Shown one piece after another: positions 19,967-32,660 of a stretch of 64,000 nt of DNA. The position numbers were made by a program, and so were the translations under genes. Below the pieces are notes generated by a model that made no database searches, was not told the origin of the DNA, and worked only from the letters and a program-made list of their open reading frames with translations. The DNA lies in the NCBI GenBank assembly GCA_011319805.1, contig SJRY01000275.1, positions 1 through 64,000 on the forward strand. The letters are read 5' to 3'. Each line of letters starts with the position of its first letter. The first letter of the stretch is position 1. Source of the DNA: Macrocybe gigantea (lineage: Eukaryota; Basidiomycota; Agaricomycetes; Agaricales; Callistosporiaceae).

Positions 19967-22900
19967 GTTCTCGTCGGCTGTATGCGAGGGCTTCGGTCCT
20001 CCCTTACAGGCTGCCTCCCATGCACAACCCATTGTTTCTGCTGGCATAGGCTTCGGTCTTGCTACCAGCATCTTCGCCCCTTGTTTTTCTGCCTGTCACG
20101 ATGTCATCCCAGTGCTATCCATCCCTGGAAAATCATCTTCAGCTCCCTCATCCCCTTTCCCTACATCAGCATTTCATCCCGCTACCTCCTTCCTCAATTC
20201 TCTCGTCACCTCCGTCCCTGCATCTCCTCCCCCATCGCAAGATCACATTTCACTCAACGAACCCAACGTCAAAGTCCTCTCTGCAAAACGCTTTCTTAAA
20301 GCATCGAAACATCACGAAATCTCTTACCTCCTCTTCCATGACCGACATTCCAAAATTTATATCAATTCCTTCACATCCGAAACCCCATCATCGACCAACC
20401 CTCTCGAGCCGTCACCATCAGACAGCGAAGAATGGCGCTCTAAAATCCCTCCAAAATACCATGCCTGGGCCGAATCGGTCTTCAACCCTGCCGAATTCAA
20501 CAAACTGCCTGAGCATCGACCATTCAACATCGACATTGAGCTCGAGGATGGCAAATCCCCACCTTTCGGTCCCATGTACCGCCTCTCCCCGCAAGAGCGC
20601 GAAGCTGTTGCCGAGTACGTCAACTCTAACTTGCAACGCGGCCACATTCGACGCTCTACCTCATCTGCCGGCGCCCCAGTCCTGTTCATTCGGAAGAAGA
20701 CTGGCGAGATTCGCTCTGCGTTGAATTCCGTGGACTCAATGCCATCACTCGCAAGAACAAATTCCCCTCCCCCTCGTCAATGACCTCCTCGACCGCGTGC
20801 AAGGCTGCAAAGTCTTCATGGCACTCGACCTCAAATCCGCATATTCTCACCTGCGCATTCGCGAAGGTGATGAGTGGAAGACGGCCTTCCGCACCCACCT
20901 CGGTCTCTTTGAGCATCTCGTCGTCCCCTACAGTCTTACGAATGCGCCTGCTGCCTGGCAAGCATTCATTCAAGATGTCCTTCGAGATCTGATTGATCTC
21001 GTCTGTGTTGTTTACCTTGACAATATTCTTATCTTCTCCAAAAACAGATAGAGCACGACCGCCATGTTGGTCTTGTGCTCGACCGCCTGCGAAATGCCCA
21101 TCTATGCTGCAATGCCTCGAAGTGCCACTTCGACCAGTCCAAGGTCGAATATCTCGGTTATGTTATCAATGACGAAGGCATCAAAATGAACCCGAAGAAG
21201 CTCGACACCATTGCTTCTTGGCCTGAACCCACGAAAGTCAAGGATCTCCAGTGCTTCCTCGGTTTCACAAACTTCTATCGGTGCTTTATCCCGGAGTATT
21301 CCCACGTCACCCTCCCTCTCACTTCCCTCACTCGCAAACTGTCCATTTGGTCCTTCGAAGACACTGCTCGCAAGGCCTTCAAAGACCTCAAGTCCCGCTT
21401 CCTTGACCAACCTCTTCTTCGACACTTCGACCCTCACCTCCCTTGTACCCTTACCACTGACGCCTCAGACTTCGCTCTCTCAGGAATTCTCGAGCAGCCA
21501 GCTGAACATGGTGAGCTCCATCCTGTTGCCTTCATCTCACGTAAATTCTCTCCTCAGGAAATCAACTACGACGTCCATGATAAGGAGCTCCTGGCAATTA
21601 TTGAGGCCTTTCGTGACATGCGCGCCTGGCTTGTCGGCTCCCCTTTTCCTATCGCCGTCATCTGCGACCACAAAAATCTGGAATACTTCATGAAATCCCA
21701 GGTGCTCAACCGTCGTCAAGTTCGTTGGGCTACCTTCCTCGCCGATTTCGATTTTCGACTCGATTGGAAACCTGGCCGACTCAACATTGCGGATGCCGCC
21801 TCTCGCCGCCCTGACTATGTGCCAAGCAATGCTGAAAATCACCCCAGCCACCCTCCTCTCATCAACTCAACTCACACACATCGACTCTTCCCTGAATCCG
21901 ATGTTCCTCCCATCATGATCTCTGCCCTTACGTCTCTCACGTTTGACAATACGGATCAAGTCGCGCGCTTCAAGGAAGCCACTGGTCATGACAACGAATG
22001 GCGTCTGGCCATTGCCAATGGCTCCTGTGATTTCCGAGTAGAGAACGGTCTTGTCCTACACAACAACCTTATCTATGTTCCTCCCTCGCTCCGCCTCAAT
22101 GTCCTCACTGAACGACATGACTCCGTCATTGGGGCATCCCGGTCGCGCTCGCACACTCAACTTTGTTGCACGCGATTACTCATGGCCAGGTATGACAACT
22201 TTTGTATGACAATATGTCAGTGCCTGCGATACTTGCGCACGCATCAAAATGCCTCGCCACAAGCCCTTCGGTCTTCTCCAACCCCTTGAAATCCCTGACC
22301 GCCCATGGCAAGCCATCACCATGGATTTCGTGGTCAAACTCCCTATCTCCCGTGGTTTCGACTCGATATGGGTGGTGTGCGATCGCCTCACACGTGCAGC
22401 TCATTGCATCCCATGCAGTGAGACGATCACTGCCTCTGACCTCGCTTTTCTATTCCTTGACCGCATCTTTCGACTCCATGGACTCCCGACATCCATCATC
22501 TCCGACCGCGGATCACTTTTCATGTCAAATTTCTGGCGCGTGCTTATGGACAAACTCTCCGTTGATCACAAAGCATCTACGGCTTTTCATCCCCAAACCG
22601 ATGGGCTCACGGAGCGCACTAATCAAACAATAGAAGCATACCTCCGCGCTTATTGTTCATACCAGCAGGATGACTGGGTCGACTACCTCCCTCTCGCTGA
22701 ATTCTGCTTCAATAATCACGAAAATTCATCCACCCATCAAACTCCCTTCTTTGCGAACCTTGCATATCATCCGCTTTTTGAGCCTCGACTTACCGATGTC
22801 TCCACGGTTCCCGCTGCTATGAGCCTGGCCTCTCGTCTTGACCTCATCCATGCCGAACTCCGTGCGGAACTCGAACATGCTCAACAGCGTCAGGCCTTAT

Positions 22901-23606
22901 ATTTCAACAGACTACATGAGGCTCAACCATACTTCGCTCCTGGTCAACTTGTCTGGCTCCTTCGCAGAAACATTAAAATGAAACGTCCATCAGACAAATT
23001 GGATCATCGTCGCCTAGGACCCTTCCGCATCATTGGCACAGTGGGCAACCGTGCCTACCAGCTCGAACTTCCTACCTACCTCTCCCGCCTCCATCCCGTA
23101 TTCCATGCCTCCCTTCTTGAACCTTACCATGACCCATCAGAATTCTGACCCCATGCTGAACCTCTCCCCATCGAAATTGAGACTTTGCCACTCCCTCGCA
23201 TCAAAGAAGTCCTTGATGTTCACAACGTAGGCCACCGCTTCGACTACTTCATCAACTGGAAGGGTCTCCGATGAAGAAAATTCGTGGATCACCCTTGATG
23301 ACATCTCTACCGAAGACAACGAAATACTTGAACGCTTTCACCGCCGACACACACGCGCACCTCGACCTCATTCAATCGTCATCCAGCGCACTCGTCGAGT
23401 GCCTCCGCCTACTCCTCCTGCAAATCCTGCACCTTCAACCACTCTCACCGACATTCTGCATCCTCCGGACCGCCCTGCTACTCCCTTACATCCTCCGACA
23501 CATCAGTATGAGCCTCCGTCTATGACAACAACTCGCTCTGGACGCATCACACGCCCTGCAACTCGCTACGACCCACCGCTTCATACGCCTCGCCCATCTC
23601 GGCCTC
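19967..23606 (+). pseudogene. Outer element Pol continuation: RT, RNase H, integrase, chromodomain-like (frame-broken)
   Basis: After the inner element the pol frame resumes. RT is visible as FGPMYRLSPQEREAVAEY and DLKSAYSHLRIREGDEWKTA. The catalytic box reads VVYLDN at about 21010-21027 where YLDD is expected. RNase H (TTDASDFALSG, DKELLAIIEAF, CDHKNLEYF) and integrase follow (CDTCARIKMP, MDFVVKLP, ISDRGSLF, GLTERTNQTIEAY). A chromodomain-like KEVLDVHNVGHRFDYFINWK ends it. Frame breaks of one base are seen near 20712, 21048, about 22135 and 23272, and an in-frame stop follows DPSEF at 23146. The Asp-to-Asn change alone should abolish polymerisation. Confidence 0.88.
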
Positions 23607-23619
23607 AAAACGGGGGTAG
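23607..23619 (+). other. Polypurine tract of outer element
   Basis: AAAACGGGGGTAG abuts the 3' LTR. Confidence 0.6.
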
Positions 23620-23947
23620 TGTCACAACCCTAAATTCTATATATAAGTATTTTCATCATATTCTCGTTCATTTATTATTCTTTACCTCCTATAGAAATTC
23701 ACTATGATTCGCTCATTACTCTCTACTTTACAAACTCCTCCTATAGAAATCTACTATGACTCGTTCTTTACGTTTTCTCTGAAAACTTCTCCTAAACCAT
23801 TTTATGTATAAAAGCCACCTGTATTTGGGACTTGAGTGGCTGTCGAATCAACGTGTATTCTTCCCTCGAATATCTAGTTTTGCCTCGCTCGTCTCTTTGC
23901 CGTGTCCTTTGCTCTTGTTTGGGCCAAGTCACGCCTTGACCCTCACA
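23620..23947 (+). repeat. Outer element 3' LTR
   Basis: 328 bp, matching 10323-10651 except for one T. The target duplicate GTCAG follows at 23948-23952. From there to 24541 I see no gene. Confidence 0.95.
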
Positions 23948-24541
23948 GTCAGGTCACGAACCACAAGTTTGCTTGCTCCACACCCCATGCATCCCACGGT
24001 GTTGCGACTCAGATTCGTTTGGCTTGCAGGCAGTTATCCAAAGTCTAATCTATTCGATTCGGTAGCACCGCAGCCGAGCAAGGCTGAACTGGGCACAGAA
24101 TACATAGCACTATCATAGTACTTTATGCGCCAAGGAGGAACATTGGTTATTCCTGCGGTACTGGCGCGGTCCTTTTTCAACATTACCAGAGATCAAGCAC
24201 GAGGTTCACCCTCGCATCTCAATCTCGAGGCACGACTGTGCAGGTACACGGAGGTACAGGGCAGGAAAGAATCCTATCCGACGTGTTCTGTCGCGTAAAC
24301 GGACTCTGATGCGGTCCCGCCGACGTGATTCGGATTTGACCGTACGAGTAGGAATTCTTGCAATCATACGAACCTCGGATTGCTCAGTTTCCACGGAGAA
24401 ATGCATGTCTCGTTATTACAATACAGTGAAAAAAACATCTCTACCTACAATATGCCCATCAGCGGTGTGCTTATTCGACGAGACGAGCTGTCACGCACTA
24501 TACACATTGCTGGTCCGCATCAATTTGAAGCGGGTCAAAGG

Positions 24542-25478
24542 TCAAGAATGATCTCCTTTGTCGCCACTCAGACTCCGGAAAAATTCGGCATACGCATGGT
24601 CCACGTCGAATAGCAACTGTCGCTCGGCTGTCAGAAGAAGAAGGGGAAGATGATCGTCTCCCAAAGCCATACCTGCCGCGACTGCTCCTCTGTGATCTCT
24701 TCCGACGCTTTCATGCCGTTGAGGGTGATGAGCCTTGGTCCATAATAGGTCAGTTTACCGGAGAACGAACGCAACAAATATGGATGAAGCCCACCATCCA
24801 ACCATCCGACTCCGACCTTCCCAATCTTTACTACCCTTAAAGCGAGCATATCCAGTAACCAGCTCTTGCAAAAGCGGGTGCAATTGATCTTTGGCGCGCA
24901 TGCGTAGCTTCAGAGCGTCCATGAACGTTATGAAACTCTGCAGAGAAAATGGATATATAAGCTAGATGTGGAATATCAAAACAAGAACGGCCGCACCTGT
25001 GTCGTTTCCGCGACCCATTTAGCTGTCTCCGGCCCAGCCTCGCTCGAATGTTCAACAGTAGCTGGCACCCCACCTTGAGCCGATGAAGTGCAGCTGGGAG
25101 GTCCATCTGGAAAATTGATCAGCACGTCGAACGCCTCGATGCGAGACGGACTCACGCGATATCTCTTCATAAAATCTTCAATTGACGAAACGTTATCGCC
25201 GACCAGTTTCAGCATTGTCTTGTACTGAGACAATAATCGCGTGCATGCCGGCGAATATCTCTTTGTACCGAACGCAAAATCAATGAGCTTAGGCGAGGTC
25301 TCCTTGAGGCCAAACGAGAGACCCACTCGGCCGCAGTAATGGAATCCCGAACGTATGCTCTTTCCAGGTAATCGAGAGCGACAACGATGCCATAAAGCGT
25401 CGCAAGAGAGGAATACTTTTCTCGCTCTGAATTAGTCGTATACAATCGCACTTCTTCGTCGAAAGAAAATGAGGCCAT
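24542..25478 (-). CDS. VPS28: VPS28, ESCRT-I subunit
   Basis: Starts MASFSFDEEVRLYTTNSERE at 25478. The N-terminal core domain reads SSLATLYGIVVALDYLERAY, then over an intron EYSPACTRLLSQYK and FMKRYR. The four-helix C-terminal domain has FITFMDALKLRMRAKDQLHP, LITLNGMKASEEITEEQSRQ and a C-terminus LLFDVDHAYAEFFRSL, stopping at 24542-24544. VPS28 binds VPS23 and ESCRT-II in ubiquitin-dependent endosomal sorting. At plus-strand 25068-25071 a G run on the coding strand is one base short, switching HRLKVG out of frame with VPATVEHSSEAGPETAKW. With an essential-type single-copy gene I suspect an assembly deletion. Length otherwise fits the family. Confidence 0.93.
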
Positions 25479-27030
25479 TTTGTGTTTTACGAAGTGATAT
25501 GATGGTGGAAATTGATCGTGGGAAGACCTGGTTGCTGACTTCAATGTGATCCATTTCAATTGCATGTCAGCGTACCCCAAATGTAAGTCTACGAAATTCC
25601 ATGCGATATTCCCTGATAGCTTTTACGGTGTCCCAACCGTCCACGAGGACCGAGACATACATGCATTTGATGTGGCCTCGACTCTCGTCACCAATTCCAA
25701 CTCCTGTCGGTGACAGAACGTGGTGGCTAGGAAGCACGACATCAATTGCGACATGAAATTATATTCTGTTCAACATGAGGTTTGTCGATGATCGTTTCAC
25801 GACATCAGACGCTACTGGCTATTTTTTCCCCAAGAACCTTGAACTGATGAAAGCTAGAGCCATGAGCCATTCACACTACCGGCGCTGAAACTGACTTTAC
25901 CCGTGCTGTCAATACTATTTTCTTCCCTCCTTCGCTTATTTGAAGAACAAGATCTGACAGGCCTGCCCATTTGACATGCCATTGCGTGACGTGGCGACGC
26001 CGAGCCACGCGATATCCGGTTCTCCAAGCTCGGTCACAAAAGCACACACTTGCACATCTCCATTGCGCCAGCGCTGATCTTTTCCCGCCAAGCTGTTAGC
26101 CGTCTTCCATCAAGCATCAAGATGCGCGATGCACAGCTACGTATGCTCATGACTATCTGGGACCCGCGTCTCGCCGAGTGGCATCAGTTGTGTTCGCTAA
26201 GCTTCATTCGCCTGCACGCCTAAACATCTAAATCGCAACCGGGACGTTAAAGGTATTACGAGGCCGGTTTCTTTAGCTGGCCTGCCAAGTCCAGTCAGCA
26301 ATCCCAGATGCTTTTTTGGGAGCATTTTCATAGTGCTGCCCTCCATTGACGTGGGACCTCGTTCTTGGTATCTACATCTGAAGAAGGGATTTCTAGCACT
26401 TGTGCATTGAAGTTGTATTAGTGGGGCGGAAAGATTTGCGTCCCATGTTGCCACCGAGCTGTCACCCATGCCCCGAAAATAGCTCAAAATGATCACCCGC
26501 CATCACTGCATGCGGGAGTTCGAGAGAAAAAAAGAGCCACTGGGGACCAAGAATTGTGTTTCGAGGCGTCCCTCGTTCTTCCATTGTCACTTGCCCATGA
26601 TTTCCATGTCAAACGCGTCCAATACAAACCGACTTCAGCTCTGTCCAACAGACAGAACGTTCTACCCGAATGTCATGGAATGCATTGACGAAGTTCAGAA
26701 CATTCGCGGCACGGGGGGGTGGGATAATATGGCCTCTCACGGGCAGTAGCAATGACAACGTGTCCTGCCTTGTCCTGATAGGATTGAAAACGAATTCCGC
26801 TAAAATCCCGCTAAAACTTCCCGTGCGAACGAAAGAGTCTGGTAGCGAGATCCTAGCTACGCAAATCTTCGTCTGGAATAGATCCGACTTGGCAACCACG
26901 AACAGAGTGAAAGCTTCCGTACCTTCGGGGATTTGGTCGACGACCTCGAAGATGGTTGTTGAGACCAAGCTGTTCCCATGTCCTCAGAATTAAAGCCGAC
27001 ACGCGTACAAGGACTGTCTTTTCCTTGGCT
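25479..27030. other. Intergenic stretch with one unclassified minus-strand ORF
   Basis: The only coding-like signal is 26609-26968 on the minus strand (119 codons; TTIFEVVDQIPEGTEAFTLF, ISLPDSFVRTGSFSG). I recognise no family and see no supporting introns, so it is recorded but not called a gene. The remainder shows no recognisable gene or repeat. Confidence 0.3.
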
Positions 27031-28328
27031 CTAGAACATCTCGCCTTGGCCGTCCGCCAATCCTCCGTAATAGCACGTGAGAGCTTTCAGCTTGTTCCCC
27101 ATCCACTCTTCTTCGACTTCTACCCACTCCTGTTCATTGCTGCTTTCATCATCTCCTGCAGAAACCGGTGCTATGTTTTCAGCTTCGTTTTCCTTTGTCA
27201 ATAGTTCGCTGATATCTTGCAAGTTTGTATTTCGAGGAAGAAAAAACGCGACATTTTTTGTGATTCGTCTTGTAAGTCGGAACAGCTCGAGGCCAGGCAA
27301 AGGTTGGATAGCAGTAAGAGAGTATGAAGGATGTGCGCCGTTCGATTCACCGTCTGCTTCAAGATCCTGACTGTTCTCGTTCGTGCTGAGAAGGCTTGCA
27401 TTTGGATCCGTTGTCCCGTCAAGGTAGGTTGGTCCGCCCCACGGCGGGCTCAGAAACACAACGTCAATTTTGCGAGTGGCAGGATCCGGATGGGCCTGGA
27501 CATTGCGGGGTTGCGATAGGTACATCCTGACGAATGAAACATAGTCGGCGAGTATAAACTCAATTCGGTCAGCGACACCATATATTTGGGCGTTATGGCG
27601 GGCGAGAGCCAAGCGTGTGGGTGATGTGTCAAGTGCAATCACTTTTGGCCAGGTCAAGTGATTGAATAGGTTACATGACATAACAATGGACAAAAGGGGC
27701 AGCATGAAACAGGTAAGTGGAAGGTGAAACTGCGCTAAAAACGACGTCCGCTCACCTCGTTGACATGTCTTTGCAAACGCAATTGCATTTCCTCCGACGC
27801 CGCAAAATGCGTCAAGTATGGTATCGCAGCGACATCGCTCGGCTATCTGGTCTGCAACACGTTCCGGGTGACACTATACCAGCCTTCCTCGTCGAGCAGA
27901 CAGCCAGGTGGCGATGAATACAAAGAAAACAGTCGAAACCTCTGCATGAAATCTACGGTCGATAGCTGTTCAGAGACAACTAGACGAATCGGGTTGTAGT
28001 GCTACCTACATTTTTTCAGGTGTGCAGGTACCTGCGATACATCTGTGTAGTGAGGGACAATTCCAGTTGCATCGTATTTTGTTGCAGCTTCCCGCCTTTG
28101 ATCCTCCAAAGCAGCTCCGGATGACACCCTGCGTTTCTTTGCTGGGCGAAGTTCCGTCTCTGAACTGGATACTCTCGCAGAATCTCGAGGTCGTGTATCT
28201 TCTGATACACCTGCGTCTACGCTGGCCTCACCCGTTCGATTTTCCTCTGATGACGCGTCGTTCGGGTTCTTGAAAGCTTCCGAAACGAATCGGGCAAGGC
28301 CCATAATTCCTCCTTTTCGTTTCCCCAT
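27031..28328 (-). CDS. TGS1: TGS1, trimethylguanosine synthase
   Basis: A short N-terminus starting MGKRKGGIMGLARFVSEAF leads, over an intron, to the Class I methyltransferase core: GWYSVT, the SAM motif DAFCGVGGNAIAFA, VIALDTSPTRLALARHNA, ADRIEFILADY and the catalytic SPPWGGP. It ends GLADGQGEMF at 27031. TGS1 converts the m7G cap of snRNAs and snoRNAs to m2,2,7G. The coding frame breaks at plus-strand 27866-27868, where a C run (coding strand) is one short, between GWYSVT and ERVADQIAERC. As in VPS28 this is likely an assembly indel. The C-terminal SSNEQEWVEVEEEW segment is acidic. Confidence 0.9.
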
Positions 28329-30146
28329 AGTGTAAGGTCGAGGGCAAGGAGTAACGCTGTGCCCGCAAATAACCTGGACCACGTGGGTGGTTGATAAGAT
28401 AAGATGTGATTATTTAAACTCCCCAGATTAGAAGCCACATCATGATGAGCAGCCTGATCGTTGAATTGAAGGCAACTTAGTTCCTGTCTTCTCACTGCCA
28501 TATGGTCATTGCTTCGGTCTGGAAACTTTTTCATCATCCAGCGGGGTAAAGAAGACTCACCCAGTTGTTCATATCACCGTATCAGTGCTCCGGATCACAG
28601 GATCCTGCACGAGAACTGAATGGAGGAATTACGATTCGAAAACTGGTAATCGAGGATGTGCTACACTACTGCTGAGTGAGCGCAAACCGTGCCTCGTTCC
28701 TAGTTTAAACACGCTGGTGGTGGGATTTACTGCGCTGAACTCATCAACGCCTATGGTCATATCATGCACGCATCATACGAAACTAATGCGTCTAGAATAA
28801 GACCTGGCTTGCAGGTGAGCGCTTGTTTCTGTACCTTTTGATCGGGCGTACGTTGGCTGATGGCGCATAAGCGTCAGTTACCCAGTGACTGGTGTTAACA
28901 CAGCGTCCGGCTGGAAGTCGGGGCCTGTGGCGGCTGCGGCATGAATTTCAGCGGGAATTGAATTCCTGCTGCCAATCCAGTTGGCGACTATTCCACAAAG
29001 CCGAGGTTCTAAGCGCCGCATTCGTCGCTGGAACCAGACCTTGCCTGCGTGCACAACAGAGCATGTGGCAGACCGCCGATCTCAAATTTGGCTGATGATC
29101 ACAGAAACACTGTCATCGTCCGGGCTCGCCCACTGCTTTGTGAACACCGACATCTATTGTCCCTAGAGGTAAGCGGCGGTTCCACATTTTTTAACGCCTT
29201 CTGTTGTTCAACCTGATAGGCACAGACATCAACCCGGGACCCAGAGTCAGTGAGGTTCACAATTTTCATCTTCCAGTTCTTTTTACCAGCAACGAAACGT
29301 CTTTTGGACCTTCATCTTCCGTCCTCTTGGACAAACTCTTTCGATAAATCGATAAATCGACATATAAGCTAGAAGGATATCACAGCTCCAAACCGCTATC
29401 TGACTATTGCGCTAAATGTGGATTATGCGGCACGTGAGAGTCATTGACTGGTCGACTTAGCCGAGATTACCCTGGAAACAGTGTTGACGGTTCGTATTGA
29501 TGGGCGAAGACACTGACAGTTTCAGACACTCGACCGGACTGTCCGAAGTTCTGCGATTTGTGTCGACATGATTTGCTCTGTCTCGCCCGCGACTTTCGGC
29601 GAACGATTAAGCCCGTCCGCTTCTCGATATCATAAGGAAATGTTGCCTTCAATTGAACAAGTAATGGCTTCTCTAATGAATCTTTACTGAATGGTTGTGT
29701 CAACGGTGGCGTCACTTCAGTATCACATAATGACAACTGGATCTAAACGCCTTACCAATCTTTCAGGTCCTCGAGACAGTTGTGCCTTATCAGAGCGCCA
29801 TTGGCTTCAAACATCCGGAGAAAGCCTGGTCATGCAGTACCTTTGACGCTTAACCAGGTCGATGATCTTGACCTGTCAAACCGGATTTCGGGCCCCCTTC
29901 ATGGTGGACTGAAGCTTTTATATGGAGAAGGTGCGATCATGTGGTTTCATACGCACAGAAGCCCGGTCTTTCCTTAGAGACATCGGAACAATGTTTGGCA
30001 GATGTGGGATTTCATCGCGATTATCCTTGTGGAGGAAGAAAGACAACCCTGTCGGCTAGACGTCAGTATTAAATAGCTGTGCGCTCTGTCTACTCCCTCT
30101 CATCTACGTTCGTTCTTCCCAACTTTACTCCTTTTCAGCCGCGGAC
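28329..30146. other. Intergenic, no gene recognised
   Basis: About 1.8 kb between the TGS1 start and the GMC1 start. Only short frames without motifs; no repeat or RNA gene was recognised. The last 100 bp (pyrimidine-rich, TCTACTCCCTCTCATC) look like the GMC1 promoter region. Confidence 0.4.
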
Positions 30147-32440
30147 ATGCATTTCCCTACCCTCTGCCGATGGGTACTCGCGGCTACCCTAATTTCTCCT
30201 TCTTGGCAAAATTGTACACCAGTCCAACCCAGCTAACTAAGACGACCTACGACTACATCGTAATTGGTGGTATGCTTGAAAATGCTCATCCTGGCTTTGA
30301 ACTTGCTCCTGAGCCATTCCGTAGCTGGTGCTTCTGGTGGTGTTGTCGCGGCTCGTTTATCTGAAGACCCGCGAATCAAAGTTCTATTGGTGGAGGCGGG
30401 TATAAGGTACTTGGTTTGCCGTCTTTTACGCCCATTCCTGGCTGATAATTCGCCTTTAGTAATGAGGGTGTCACTGGGGCGATTGTGCCTCTTCTTGGCC
30501 CGTCTTTGGCGCCGAATACCATTTACGACTGGAACTACACTACAACTGCCCAACCTGGTATGAATGGTCGCACGCTACCCTATGCAAGAGGAAAGATGCT
30601 CGGTGGTTCGACGTCTATCAGTTGGTGTATTTTCCATGTCCAAATCAAACATAACACATTCACTCTTTCTGTAGACTATTTGGTTTACCAACGTGGCTCT
30701 GTCGAGGATTACAACAGATATGCTGCAATCGCGGGAGACCAAGGCTGGAACTACAACAATATGCTCCCATACATGAAGAAGGTATGCCTTATGTTGCTGC
30801 TGTTCTTACCGTTCGTTCGTGACATTCTACCAGAATGAGAAACTCGTTGCGCCTGCTGATGGACATGATACTACTGGTGAATTCATTCCTTCTCTGCATG
30901 GGACGAGTGGACCATTGCAGCTCAGTCTGGCTGAGTTCCCTACGCCCTTGATTCTCGTGTGATCGGTACTACTCAAGAGAAATCAACCCAATTCCCTTTC
31001 CTCCCTGATGGCATTGGCGGCGATGTCCTGGGAACGGGTATGATAGCTACCTCTGTGCCTTTATAATTTTACTGAGTTTACATTTAGGTTGGTCATTCAG
31101 CTCGATCGGTGGCGGGGCTAGGAGTAGCTCTGCTACAGGCTACATCCAGCCCAACATAGGCCGTCCCAATTTCGACGTTGTCATTAACGCACAGGCAACA
31201 AAGCTCGTCAAGACCGGAACTGTCGGTGGACTTCCGTCTTTCCATTCTGTCGTAATTCAGCAGAAACGAGGAGGCGAGTGATCCACAATGACAAACTGTC
31301 CTTATCATTTAAGCCCTTTTCTTTTATAGCGACTCCTCGCACTTTGACTGCCAAGAACGAGATCATCATTTCTGCCGGATCTATTGGAACGACTGCATTG
31401 CTTCAACTATCTGGAATTGGTGACAAGAATGAACTCAAAGCCGTTGGCATCAATACTATCGTTCACAACCCGTCTGTTGGGCATAACATGTCTGATCACG
31501 CCATGGTGTCGAATGTCTTCTCCGTCAACAGCAATGAGACGTTCGATTCGCTATTCCGATCACCGTCCACGTTCAATGATGCCATGGCCCAATGGCAGCA
31601 GAGTCAGAATGGTCCTTTGGCTAGCGGCGTTTGTAACCAAATTGGCTGGTACCGTGTCGCCAGCGACGCACCCCAACTTGCTGGCATTCCGGAGCCTGCG
31701 GCTGGGCCCGTTCTGCGCATTTCGAGATGATCTTTTCTGTATGATGTCCTTCTCGTCATCTCAAAACCTCGCTGACAACATCTGTACGAAGAACCTCTGG
31801 GTCGTTCCTGGCGTTCCTGCTCCTCCCACAGGCAACTTCCTGAGTATCACAACCGTTCTTGTTTCGCCTACGTCCCGTAAGCCACTCTTATCCAAGTGCG
31901 TTCTGCGCTGATTTGACGTCGGATTCCAGGTGGCTCAGTCAGAATCCCGTCCGCTGATCCGTTTGCCAAACCGATTATCAATCCCAACTGGCTGTCCACC
32001 GACTTTGATATCAAGACTCTGATCGATGCTGTCAAGACGGCAAAGGCGTTCGTTTCTGGAGATGCTTGGAAGGATTTCATTATCGGACCCTTCGGAGACT
32101 TGGCCAACGCCAACACCGACGCCGAAATTGAAACATACATCCGCAACACAGCTGCGACCGTCTTCCACGCCATTGGCACTGCGGCTATGACTGCTAAGAA
32201 CGCTGGTTGGGGTGTTGTCAACGCCGATTTAAGAGTAAAGGGTACTGAAGGCTTGAGGATTGTCGATGGTTCTGTCCTGGTACGAGTTTTGTTGTGGTGA
32301 AAGTCATCCGTCCTCAATCCTGCTTTGCCTTGCAGCCTTACGAGCCTAGCGCTCACACTCAAGGACCCATCTATATCTTCGGCGAAAGGGCCGCAGATCT
32401 TATCAAGAAGGACTATGTTCCTGTCCGCCACCGTCGCTAA
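30147..32440 (+). CDS. GMC oxidoreductase 1, aryl-alcohol-oxidase-like (three frame breaks)
   Basis: A signal peptide (MHFPTLCRWVLAATLISPS) precedes the ADP-binding motif DYIVIGGGAGASGGVVAARL, split by the first intron (30270-30324). GMC signatures follow (YDWNYTTTAQPGMNGRTLPY, ARGKMLGGSTS, LVYQRGSVEDYNRYA), then SAGSIGTTALLQLSGIG and the active-site FHAIGTAAM; the C-terminal SAHTQG carries the second active-site histidine position. Such flavoenzymes oxidise aryl or aliphatic alcohols and make H2O2, usually secreted. One intron is GC-AG (31274-31329). Single-base losses appear near 30203 (between signal and mature parts), 30948 and 31717. Either a decaying paralogue or assembly error; GMC2 at 56 kb is clean. 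Confidence 0.88.
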
Positions 32441-32660
32441 ATTATTTGTTTCAACATTTTGACTTTTGATTCCAGTGTCCAGGAAAGCGGCTCTGCTGCG
32501 ACCATTGATACCCTTTCGCTCTTTTAACCGCGCTCTCTTGTATTCTGCCTATTGTATATTGTTTTGTGTCTTGTTAATCGGGACAAAATGGAATCATTTG
32601 TCGCTAAGGATTGGACACTTCCACTCTCTGGTGTAAAAGATGAAAGATGGGACGTTTTAA

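Larger units (their letters stand above)
10323..23947 (+). mobile_element. Outer Ty3-type chromodomain LTR retrotransposon (interrupted)
   Basis: LTRs 10323-10651 and 23620-23947 bracket gag, protease, reverse transcriptase, RNase H, integrase and a chromodomain-like tail, the Ty3/chromovirus order. The 5-bp direct repeat GTCAG lies just outside both ends (10318-10322 and 23948-23952). The LTRs differ, by eye, only by one T in a T run (TATTTTTCAT versus TATTTTCAT), so the insertion is young. Without the inner insertion and its duplicated CCCTA the element would be about 7.1 kb. Several single-base frame breaks and an altered catalytic residue make this copy look non-autonomous. Confidence 0.95.

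Noticed and set aside
26609..26968. 119-codon minus-strand ORF as a gene
   Set aside because: No motif, intron or family recognised; kept only as a note in the intergenic entry.
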